From contig NC_058055.1 in NCBI RefSeq assembly GCF_020085105.1, positions 16,129,822-16,193,821 on the forward strand: a DNA stretch of 64,000 nucleotides, in the 5' to 3' direction. This document shows, piece after piece, positions 1-9,152 of this stretch (positions are counted from its first letter, which is position 1; every line of letters starts with the position of its first letter). This DNA comes from Siniperca chuatsi (taxonomy: Eukaryota; Chordata; Actinopteri; Centrarchiformes; Sinipercidae). The notes beneath the pieces are model-generated. The model saw nothing but the letters and a program-made list of their open reading frames with translations. It was not told the DNA's origin and ran no database searches. A program made the translations under genes and the position numbers.

Positions 1-1134
1 ATGCCGCTGAAACAACATGTTCACTTTCTTCGTTAATGAGAAAGCAAAAATATGAAGGAAGATTATACACCGCACCAGCAGAGAACTAACATCAAGCAGC
101 ACCTGCCCAGGTTAATGCAACCGATATGTGGGTGCATCTGGCTCCACAACATATGGAGCTGAAAGCAGGGGAATAGAAAAAGGAAACAACCTATTGTTTT
201 ACCTTCCCAACAGATGCCACAAATGTTTGGTCTATTCTGATTATTCAGAAATGTATTTTGCCTCACTTTAAAATCTACTGTTCAGCACAGTCTAGTACGA
301 AAGAAACTCATTAAAAACTATAATATGTAATTGCAGGATTACAGAAGGGCATTACATCTTTAATTGGCGCCTTAATAATCCATTCTGTATTATATTGGGA
401 AATCATTGCTGAAATCATTGCTGACTTAGTTACCTGGCAAAATACCAATATGAGGTCAATTTTATTATTTCTCCCTGACAAGGTACACAATCAGGACCTG
501 ATCCAAAAAATAATAAACCCCTAATATAAACAAACAAACTTGATACGGATCTGTTGTTTTGTATTGTGACCAAGATACATACTAAACCAACATGGTACCA
601 AATGACATCTGCACCAACCAGGTGTGTTCACTGTTGCTTTACTTGATCCATCCTTGGAAAATATCCACCATGTCTGCGTCTTCTAACATTATACCAGTTA
701 ACGTTGCTTTCTCGCGCTAAAATGGGTCGACTCGCCGGCCATTAATAAATCTGGGTGGCAATGCGTCATCTGATCGGCTCTTTTGATTGGCCTTCATAGA
801 AACCACCGATCAAACTATTTATAACGAATATCGGCCAATAATGATCGGTGGCCGAACTGATACATCTGCAATAAGCTAATATCAGTCGATTTATCGGTCT
901 AGTTCTAATATGAACGTTATGTCACTGTAAATGCCGTGAAAGTCAACAACTTCTGTCATTTACATGGGCGAATAAACTGAAAACACTGCTAAAATATAAA
1001 AAGCTGTTGTGCAACTGACTGAGCAAACAGATTCTGAATGAATCAGGCAAATGTTTTTACAGACTACTGAAGGTTTGAGAGAGAGAGAGAGAGAGAGAAG
1101 AAAGCAACATGAAGCAATAGGGACCCATTTTACA
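1..1134. other. supt6h intron or flank, no exon recognised
   Basis: AT-rich sequence. Positions about 715-905 carry a block with repeated ATCGGC/CGATCA words that resembles the end of a hAT-like repeat, and a short (GA)n run sits at 1077-1098. No supt6h exon was found on the minus strand. Confidence 0.4.
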
Positions 1135-1502
1135 TTAAAGGTCCAGTGTGTAGGATTTAGTGGCATCTAGTGGTGAAACTGCAGTTTGCAACAATTTGAA
1201 TACCGCTCGCATCACCCTCCCCTTCCAAGTGTGTAGGAGAAACTACGGAGGACGTGAAACTCGAGAAAGTCCCTGTCTAGAGCCCGTGTTTGGTTTGTCA
1301 ATTCGGGGCTACTGTAGAAACATGGCGGTGCAACATCGCAACCTCGGTGGAAGGGGACCATCTCCCTATGTAGATAAAAACGGCTCATTCTAAGGTAATG
1401 AAAAAACAATGATCTTATTTTCACTAATGAAAACATACTTATAAATATTATATTCCATCTCTGTCAATAGCTCCTCCTAAATGTTACACACTGGACCTTT
1501 AA
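1135..1502. mobile_element. MITE with terminal inverted repeats
   Basis: The left end TTAAAGGTCCAGTGTGTA (1135) and the right end TACACACTGGACCTTTAA (to 1502) are inverted repeats. The outer TTAA is the likely duplicated target. The element is 368 bp, has no transposase, and includes the GGCATCTAGTGGTGAAACT block that I recognise as a dispersed teleost repeat. It lies in the large supt6h intron. Superfamily is uncertain; a TTAA target would fit a piggyBac-like element. Confidence 0.8.
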
Positions 1503-2363
1503 ATAACCACATACACAGACAAAAAGGTACATAGTTTGCTGATCATTGTTAATTCGGATGGCCTTATACTTCAAAAAAAAAAAAATTTTCAAATTTTTTC
1601 TGTTTTCCACATTCATAGATTGTTTTGGCTTCCTTCGCCACTCAATGGTGAGGGGGTGGTATCACCTAAAAATGTGACATCAGTGCTTCCCCTCCATTGA
1701 CAGGTCGGGTAACATGAACATGAATATGACATTTACTGAAGTAATACAGCACTGACACTGTAAACCAGACAGGTGCGACTCATCAAACCTGGACAACATT
1801 CATCAGTAGCAGAGTATGGAGACTTCAACAACAGTAAATGTGACATTTCTGGCTATTAAATTGATAAAGGATAAACTTGAGAGCGAACTGACCAATACAT
1901 TGGACTTTGATGATATCATGGATGATTTCGCACAAAGTAGAACCAGAAAAAATGCATTGCATAAGGTAACACTATTTTATGATTCATTTAGGCTTAAAAA
2001 GTCTTCCTGTGTTTGCTATATGACACCATAGCTTGCTTTCAGTTGTTTTTTAAGCTTTGTCTTTGTTAATATTAGAGGTGGCTTAAACTTATTTGTGAGA
2101 GCGGTATATTTTTTGTGCTCTTGGCTTTAACTGAATGCACCTCAATGGGGCCGCTGAAAATTGGCAGGGCCCGAAATTTTGTTCCCAGTACAATCATGCA
2201 TGTAGTGGCTGATGGGAATGTGGAGAATGTGAATCTGCGTGAAAACGGCAAGGAGTGTAAAAGAGTTCCAGTACAACCTTTCCATCTGTGACTTCTTTGA
2301 ACTAATCACAATCTGCAACAATACACTGTATAATGGCTGCAACCCTTTAAAGACACCTGATGA
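1503..2363. other. supt6h intron with one unexplained open segment
   Basis: The plus strand at 1816-1968 is open (starts METSTTVNVT, contains FDDIMDDFAQSRTRKNALHK) and is followed directly by GTAACA, a possible donor. It is on the strand opposite to supt6h. I do not recognise the protein. It could be a degraded transposon exon or chance. Confidence 0.3.
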
Positions 2364-2369
2364 ACTTAC

Positions 2370-2540
2370 TGCGCTTTTTACGTCGATGCCTCACTTCCTC
2401 CTCTGACTCACTCCCCCCTCCACTTGGACTCCTTTGAGCTTCTTCTTCATCGTCCCCCTCCTCCTCGTCTCCATCATCAATGAGGCCGCGTAAATTTCCT
2501 CGCTCATCCTGGTCCTCTGTGTTCTCTTCTTCCTCTTCAT
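2370..2540 (-). CDS. supt6h: supt6h second coding exon
   Basis: The acceptor TTCTCAACAG abuts 2540 and the donor GTAAGT starts at 2369. The exon encodes Glu/Asp-rich sequence, then SPSGGGSESEEEVRHRRKKR, where a basic patch closes the acidic run as in SPT6 orthologues. It ends in phase 1 with a lone A, which fits the Thr/Ser that follows KKR in the family. Confidence 0.9.
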
Positions 2541-2728
2541 CTGTTGAGAAATGACAGATAAGTGGTCCACACGTCATACAACCCCATCTCTGAAACACAT
2601 GCCCAGAACTAAACAATTCAAATCTCACCATCTTCTTCCATAAACCTCTGGGTCTTTTTAGGTTTAAGGTCTTTCTCTTCAAACTCCTCCTCTGACTCCT
2701 CAGCCTCGCTCTCAATGAAGTCTGACAT
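2370..2728 (-). CDS. supt6h: Transcription elongation factor SPT6, N-terminal part (partial gene)
   Basis: SPT6 is a nuclear histone chaperone and elongation factor that travels with RNA polymerase II. The conceptual protein starts MSDFIESEAEESEEEF and continues as an acidic run with the blocks DQDERGNLRGLIDD and RHRRKKR. This matches the acidic, disordered N-terminus of vertebrate SPT6 (human begins MSDFVESEAEESEEE). Two coding exons are visible, 2728-2629 (33 codons plus 1 nt) and 2540-2370 (57 more codons plus 1 nt). They are joined by a GT-AG intron and keep the frame. The 3' exon boundary is a GTAAGT donor read on the minus strand. The remaining exons, including the tex-like core and SH2 domains, must lie beyond position 1: no continuation was found in 1-2363, so this intron is at least 2.3 kb. 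It is head to head with sdf2, as in mammals, which supports orthology. Confidence 0.93.
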
Positions 2729-2739
2729 GACGGCTGTTC
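2629..2739 (-). CDS. supt6h: supt6h exon with start codon (coding part 2629-2728)
   Basis: The acceptor is TTCTTCTCAG ending at 2740, followed by an 11-nt 5'UTR stub and the ATG at 2728-2726. The donor is GTGAGA starting at 2628. The exon ends in phase 1, and the split codon becomes GAT (Asp) with the next exon. Confidence 0.9.
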
Positions 2740-2741
2740 CT

Positions 2742-4173
2742 GAGAAGAAGTGCAAGAGGCTGTTAGTAAACTTTCTCAACATCATCCATGCATTACTTTG
2801 TTCTCCCAGTCTAATCACAAATATAAAAGCCAAAACATACACAATAACTCATACTATATGTTCTTTAAAGTTTTGCTGTAATTGCAATTTCACCCCTTAA
2901 CATCCAGTTTCCTTTTATTTCCCCTTTAAGTAGCTTTAAGGTTAGAAAAATTGTTTTATTTCACACTATCTGACAGAATTACATATATATTCTTTATCAG
3001 CTCATTTGAGGTCTTCATTAATGTTATATGATTAAATTAAGTAAAATATTGAAACCCAGGACACTTTTTTTATGGCTACACCATTCCACCAAATGGAAAT
3101 ACTTTAAATCTCTTGTGCAGAATTGTATGCACGTTTGACCAAAACTCAGCCCGACATATTTGGCGTCTTTGAAAACTTTAGGATCTCCTCCAGAGTATAA
3201 AATAAAGTTCTGTGGGTCTGAGCAATGTTTGGCTGCAAAGCATGACTCCAAGTTTTACTGACTCTCTCGCCTGTCTGTATGATTATGTGTACTCTGTGTT
3301 GTCCTGTCACACAAGCTGTATAGTATTTACTCAATATGTGATTAGTTTTCAAACTATTTGATAATAACATTTAGAGATAAACATATGAAAAAGCCCAGAA
3401 TTACACATGAAAGCCATGCTTTTTGGCACATTCACATTTTTAACATGTATTTATTTATTGACAAACACTGAAATTATATTTAACACTTTAATACTGTATG
3501 TTCATATTTTAATGTAACCTGGTGAAGGTTTTCACATTATACCACAGTGTTATAACATCAGAAAGTTACAACAAACCTAGATTTAGCTGGTGAGTTAAAA
3601 AAATCCCCTACACCTAACGATGTCGCATTGCGCACACACAACATCGACAGACACGACCAACCAAACACATTGCTTGCTTTCAGTCTAATTGTAGCTAACG
3701 TTATCCAGATGATTTCCTTAACGTAGCTGATGAGTGGCCGATGGACAAACATTAATGTTATATTGGGATTTCTAGTCAATAAGGTTAGCTAACGTTTCTC
3801 TGACCGTGAGCTAGTAACCACCAACTAGGCTAAGTTAGCAATGCTTGCTAGATAGCGAGCAACCTTTTGCCAAGTAACTTTGCTGGTATTTGATTTTCAC
3901 GTCATTCATTTGAACTACATTGTGCATCACAATATGTTAACGGGCAATAAAAGACAAACCGAACCAAATTAACCGTTGTAGAAATAGACCAAGGCCTCTG
4001 AGCCAACTTCGCAGTCTAACGGTAGTTTAGACGGTTTAGCATATCAGTACATTAGCTTAGCATTAGCTGGAACGACAACAACACCTAACTGCATTCGCGT
4101 TAGCCAGTTAACGACTGTTAGCTAAGCAGCACAGTGTAAAGATCTCAAATGACGACGGTGAAATTGGACTTAC
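2742..4173 (-). other. supt6h: supt6h intron 1 (inferred)
   Basis: AT-rich sequence between the inferred leader exon and the start-codon exon. Towards the exon 1 side it contains repeated TTAGC/GCTAAC words. No coding exon or clear mobile element was recognised. Confidence 0.45.
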
Positions 4174-4296
4174 ACGTCTCACTGCGGTGGTATAGTCCGT
4201 AAATATTTACAGTAATAACGGGATTATGCTGTGTTTTATGTGTCGGGGAGGTTGTACTTGTAAAAATGGCCGAGAACGAGTAGCGTGAAGACAATT
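4174..4296 (-). promoter_or_regulatory. supt6h: Putative supt6h non-coding first exon / transcription start region
   Basis: On the minus strand a consensus GTAAGT donor begins at 4173 and would splice to the acceptor at 2740. The CpG-containing segment before it is the likely first exon and start region. The exon is inferred from the donor, from head-to-head gene order and from the abrupt change to transposon sequence at 4297. The 5' end is not fixed by any visible core promoter motif. Confidence 0.45.
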
Positions 4297-4307
4297 CCGG
4301 GATGCAG
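4297..4307. repeat. Target-site duplication, left copy (CCGGGATGCAG)
   Basis: Identical 11-bp copy at 6077-6087; together they bracket the minus-strand LINE. Confidence 0.85.
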
Positions 4308-6076
4308 GCTTCTTCTTTGAGGTTTTACGGCAGTTGGCATCCACGATGTCGCATTACTGCCACCTTCAGGTTTTATTCTCCCTTGGTGTCCATTAATTTT
4401 ACAGCCGTCTTTCCAGTCCAGTCATCCTTAACAAACTAAATGACCATTTCCTCCCTGGAACACTGTCTCCACGCTCTAATAGACTTTTAACGTTGTCCTC
4501 TGCCTGCTCTGTTAGCAGTTCATTTCTTGTCTTTCTTCCTGCATGACATAAAGACATGCTCAACTGTCTCAGCCTCATGGCAAAGACCACAAAGACCTGT
4601 TGGATGTTTTCCTGTGATGGAAAGTGTACTGTTAAGGTTGCTGTGCCCAATTCTCAGCCTGCTTATTATTACTTGCTCTTTCTGTTTTGTTCCCCTACTT
4701 CTTATCACATCTACACATTTTGGATTGAGATTAAATGTCTCCCCCTTATTGCATTATCCCAATGCTGTTTCCACTGTTGATTTATCTTTCTCTGCTTTTC
4801 TGCTCTGATCTTGATCATTTAATATTGATTTCAACATTTCCTTTTTTTTACTGCTTCTTTTGCCAATTTATCTGCTCTCTCGTTTCCCAGGATACCTGAA
4901 TGTGCTGGGATCCACATGAAGGTGACATTTTTCTCTTACCTAACTATTCTTGAGTTGTTAAACAAGATTTCATAAATCAGATCCTGATGACTTCTGGCTG
5001 TACCTGTCTTATTGCTTGCAAGGGCTGACACAGAATCACTACATATTAAAATATTGCTACAACTAATCTGTTCAGTCCATTCGAAATGCCATCAACATGG
5101 CAAACAATTCAGCAGTATACACATTCAAACAATCAGATGTTCTCCTGGTCACTAGGTACAGCAACTGCAATTGTTATCCTTTGATTCATCTGTGAAAATC
5201 TGAACACTGTCTTTATATTTGCGGTCTCAATAACTATAGTACTCACTGGTTAAATCGGCAGTCCTATTACTATGCTTAATCTTAAGTAATTCCAGATCTA
5301 CGCATGGATTTTTTTCTAATTCCCAGACAGGTCTAATCGGCCACACCACAGTTGCACAAAACTCTTTATCATATACTCCTGTAATTTTGCTATTTGCTCT
5401 CCTGTCCAGCCAAAGCTTTCTTTATGTGTCCTTTCCTTCTACCAACATGTCTGCAGCACCCTTTTTGTTGGATGGCTATCTCCATGCCCCCTTAGGTTGA
5501 CCCAGTAATTGGCCACCAGCTATTAACCCCAGTGGCATTTCACCTGCCTCAAGTTGGAGTGCACACACAATTTCAAATTACGTTCTCTGAGTTTCTTTCT
5601 CGTGAAGAAAATAGCTTTTGTTTTTTCCACTGAAAATTTAATTTTGTTCCCCACTTTTCAACTTAATTCCATCTTGCATTTTCTTAACTATGTGTTCAAC
5701 ATTTCTCCCTCTTTTCCACAAAGCCCCATGATCTGCAAACAGTGATCTCCCCATATCCATTGGAATATTTACAAATATATTATTTATCATAATGGAAAAT
5801 AGTGTTAGACTTACTACACTACCCTGAGGCGTTGTGTTTTCTACAACATGTTGGCTTGATAACTCTTACCCTATCTTCACCTGAATAGTTCTTCCTCCTA
5901 TAAAGTTCATAACCCAATTGAACATTTTCCCTCTGATTCCCATTAAATGTAATTTGATTAGAAGCCAGTCTTTCCATAACATGTCATAGGCTTTCTCAAT
6001 ATCAAAAAACACTGCAACCACTGTCTCTTTATTTACTTGAGCTTTCCTTATTTCATCTTCTAGACACAACACTGGA
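4308..6076 (-). mobile_element. 5'-truncated I/Nimbus-like LINE with RNase H (dead copy)
   Basis: Read on the minus strand, this is the 3' part of a non-LTR retrotransposon ORF2. It has a reverse transcriptase segment (VVAVFFDIEKAYDMLWK near 5965-6025, then FNWVMNFIGGRTIQVKIG), and the catalytic loop reads FADHGALWKRG near 5715-5740. Next is an RNase H domain (CSDSVSALASNK near 5000-5050, WIPAHSGILGNERADKLA near 4860-4920). Last is a C-terminal Cys/His knuckle (CGLCHEAETVEHVFMSC near 4540-4600). The 3' end carries the GGCAGTAATGCGACATCG block and ends CAAAGAAGAAGC, a typical fish LINE tail. RNase H after RT points to the I/Nimbus group. Frameshifts, stops and loss of the second catalytic Asp make it inactive. 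Confidence 0.85.
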
Positions 6077-6087
6077 CCGGGATGCAG
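6077..6087. repeat. Target-site duplication, right copy (CCGGGATGCAG)
   Basis: Second copy of the 11-bp duplication that marks the truncated 5' end of the minus-strand LINE. Confidence 0.85.
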
Positions 6088-6124
6088 TGAGGGAACTTCA
6101 CAGTCTATTTCAGTAGGTTTACTG

Positions 6125-6133
6125 TGATTCTAC
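6125..6133. repeat. Target-site duplication, left copy (TGATTCTAC)
   Basis: Matches 7693-7701 exactly and brackets the plus-strand RTE-like LINE. Confidence 0.8.
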
Positions 6134-7692
6134 ACACACACAGTTGATGAATGAGGAAAATGAAAGGGAACGAAAAGTAGAAGAGGTGACTGGTGTGGAG
6201 CAGGAAGTAGCAAAGATTAGCAAAAGTGAAGTGAGGAGGACGTCGAAGAGGATGAAGAGTGGAAAGGCAGTTGGTCCTGATGACATACCTGTGGAGGTAT
6301 GGAAGTGTCTAGGAGAGGTGGCAGTAGAGTTTCTGACTAGTTTGTTTAACAAGATCTTGGAGAGTGAGAGGATGCCCGAGGAATGGAGGAGAAGTGTACT
6401 GGTGCCAATTTTTAAGAACAAGGGAGATGTGCAGAGCTGTGGCAACTACAGAGGAATAAAGCTGATGAGCCATGAAGTTGTGGGAACGAGTAGTGGAAGC
6501 TGGGCTAAGGGCAGAGGTGAGCATTTGTGAGCAGCAATATGGTTTCATGCCTAGAAAGAGTACAACAGATGCAATATTTGCTTTGAGGATGCTGATGGAG
6601 AAGTACAGAGAAGGTCATAGGTTGCATTGTGTCTTCGTAGATTTAGAGAAAGCGTATGACAGGGTGCCGAGAGAGGAGCTGTGGTATTGTATGAGGAAGT
6701 GTGGAGTGGCAGAGAAGTATGTTAGAATGGTGCAGGACATGTATGAGAGCTGTAAGACTGTGGTGAGGTGTGCTGTAGGTGTGACAGAGGAGTTCAAGGT
6801 GGAGGTGGGTCTGCATTAAGGATCGGCTCTGAGCCCCTTCTTGTTTGCTCTGGTGATGGACAGGCTGACAGATGAGGTTAGACAGGAATCTCCATGGACT
6901 ATGATGTTTGCGGATGACATTGTGATTTGTAGTGAGAGCAGGGAGCAGGTGGAGGAAAATCTAGAGAGATGGAGGTCTGCTCTGGAAAACAGAGGAATGA
7001 AGCTTAGGCGCAGTAAGACAGAATACATGTGTGTCAATGAGAGGGACCCAGGTGGAACGGTGAGGTTACAGGGAGCAGAGGTGAAGAAGGTGCAGGACTT
7101 TAAGTACTTAGGGTCAACGGTTCAGAGCAATGGAGACTGTGGAAAAGAGGTGAAGAGGCGAGTGCAAGCAGGTTGGAACGGGTGGAGAAAAGTGTCAGGT
7201 GTGTTGTGTGATAAAAGAGTATCAGCAAGAATGAAAGGAAAGGTGTTCAAGACGGTGGTGAGACCAGCGATGTTGTACAGCTTAGAGACAGTGGCACTGA
7301 AGAAAAGACAAGACGCAGAGCTGGAGGTAGCAGAGCTTAAGATGTTGAGTTTCTCTTTGGGAGTGTCAAGAACGGACAGGATCAGGAATGAGTACATCAG
7401 AGGGACAGCTCATGTTAGATGTTTCGGAGATAAAGTCAGAGAGGCCAGATTGAGGTGGTTTGGACATGCTCAGAGGAGAGACTGTGAATATATTGGTAGA
7501 AGGATGCTGAGGTTGGAGCTGCCAGGCAGGAGGTCTAGAGGAAGACCAAAGAGGAGATTTATGGATGTAGTGAGAGAGGACATGAAGTTAATTGGTGTGA
7601 GTGAAGAGGATGCAGAGGACAGGGTTAGATGGAGACACATGATTCGCTGTGGCGACCCCCGAAAGGGAACAGCTGAAAGGAAAAGAAGACCT
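6134..7692 (+). mobile_element. 5'-truncated RTE-like LINE, reverse transcriptase pseudogene
   Basis: The segment encodes the C-terminal two thirds of an ORF2. RT motifs are visible in order: GKAVGPDDIPVEVWK (about 6265), YRGIKLMS (6450), [18 protein letters not shown] (6535), [18 protein letters not shown] (6634), GSALSPFLFALVMDRL (6822) and MMFADDIVICS (6902). The tail has RLRWFGHAQRR (7447) and GRRSRGRPKRRFMDVVREDM (7530), typical of RTE-type elements in fish. There is no endonuclease domain, so the copy is 5'-truncated. It is broken by a frameshift near 6470, at [13 protein letters not shown], and by a nonsense codon at 6817-6819, where the Q of H-Q-G has become TAA. The remaining 284 codons from 6841 are open. 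Clade assignment (RTE rather than a related one) is moderately sure. Confidence 0.88.
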
Positions 7693-7701
7693 TGATTCTA
7701 C
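7693..7701. repeat. Target-site duplication, right copy (TGATTCTAC)
   Basis: Ends the RTE-like insertion; unique host sequence resumes after it. Confidence 0.8.
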
Positions 7702-7979
7702 GCAAAAATGAAACGACCACATACGACTGCAAAATATAACCGCTGTTAAATATTTAGTGGTGATACTATTATATTATCATACATATCAAAATATCTCACA
7801 GCGACGCCAAATAAACCCAATATAAACTGAAAACGTGGTAAAATCCGTACAGTGACCATTCCGAGTCGCTAGGGGCGCTGTGTCCTGAGCTTCATGTCGG
7901 CAGGTACCTCTTTAATGACGTAACGAAAAACAATGCAAACCTCAGAGTGGCATCAGCGGCTGCTCGGGTTGCAGTAGTA
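7702..7979 (+). promoter_or_regulatory. sdf2: sdf2 promoter and 5' leader region
   Basis: This is the single-copy stretch between the RTE insertion and the sdf2 start codon. It becomes CpG-richer after about 7860 and contains a TGACGTAA (CRE/ATF-like) site near 7915. That site would suit an ER-chaperone-associated gene, but no binding is shown. A short upstream ATG at 7933 is out of frame and stops before the main ATG. No TATA box is evident. Confidence 0.5.
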
Positions 7980-8163
7980 ATGGGTAACTTAAACTGTGCT
8001 GTTCCTCTACGCTTTCTACCAGTCCTTTTATTATTGTTATCCTGTATATTTGGGCTGTCACTCGGTACGGAACTGAGTTATGTGACATGCGGATCAGTCA
8101 TTAAACTGTTAAATGTAAAGCACAATGTGAGACTACACTCGCACGACGTACGCTACGGATCCG
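7980..8163 (+). CDS. sdf2: sdf2 exon 1 (signal peptide and first MIR start)
   Basis: 61 codons plus 1 nt, donor GGTGAG at 8164. The split codon becomes GGT (Gly) with exon 2, restoring YGSGSGQQ. Confidence 0.93.
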
Positions 8164-9099
8164 GTGAGTTTCCTCTCATTTAAGGATGATTAAGCATTAA
8201 TAAACAGTTACGTAGTATTTTTCACTAACATTAACTTCATCTGCCATTACCCACCTCTGTAAGTAACATTTTAATGTTGGATGAAAATGAGAAATTACTG
8301 ATTTCTATATACAAAGGTTAACAGTGTCAATTTGACATAAGTATAATCAAACAATGGCACATATAAACGATTGGTGACACGTGATCTCTTTTAGGTTATA
8401 TTAACAAAGCAAATATTTACTCAAGTAATGAAAAATGAAGACAGTATATGAAAAACATTAACGTTTGGATTTTTCCTAGAAAAGCTCGTCCGTTTTCGTT
8501 TAATCGGCTTTAGTCAACAAATTCACAAAGAAAATTCGAATTTGAATCTACTTTCTGCAAATATAGAGCAGGGCAAGGTGACTGTGGATAGGGTTTACCC
8601 TCCACTACAGCTTTCACTAAACGTTTCTTGTTTAGTGTACTTTAGTTGACATTATGAGAGGGAAGAACAAGAACCCATGCTGGTATTAAACCTAGGAAAG
8701 CACAAATCTGCAATATTAGTTCTACTATGGTAGGCACGAGTTCCCATAGCTCTGCAAAGGTGGTCTTTGAGATACTCAGGGGCTCTTTTCTTATAAATAT
8801 GTTGTACTACACAGAGTTGTAGTTATATGGCTCTACCCTTTAAAGTTAACCACCTGAGCTGTTGATTTGGTTTCAAAGTCAAACCCAACACAACACTCAC
8901 TAATTTAACTCTGTAAGTGTTTTTACAGACCATAAACAGATTGAGTGATCAAAACAAGAGGACTGGCCAACAGTCTTAAACTTCCGTAATTAATGAAATG
9001 AGTTTTTGTAGCCAAAATCCGAGTTTGGTTGTTACTCTCCTCAGGTTTGTTCACTCTGAGTATCTCTGCAAAGGTCTTCTGCTCACTGTGTGTGTTTAT

Positions 9100-9152
<53 letters not shown>

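Noticed and set aside
2541..2628. Continuous minus-strand reading through the interval between the two supt6h exons
   Set aside because: It has good GT and AG ends, and its translation does not match SPT6; it is a short intron.
6841..7695. Functional 284-residue host protein
   Set aside because: It is the C-terminal part of a LINE reverse transcriptase, with the frame broken upstream and no host promoter or exon structure.
7947..7979. Upstream extension of sdf2 from a GTG
   Set aside because: A GTG start is not expected in a vertebrate nuclear gene, and the ATG at 7980 directly precedes the signal peptide.
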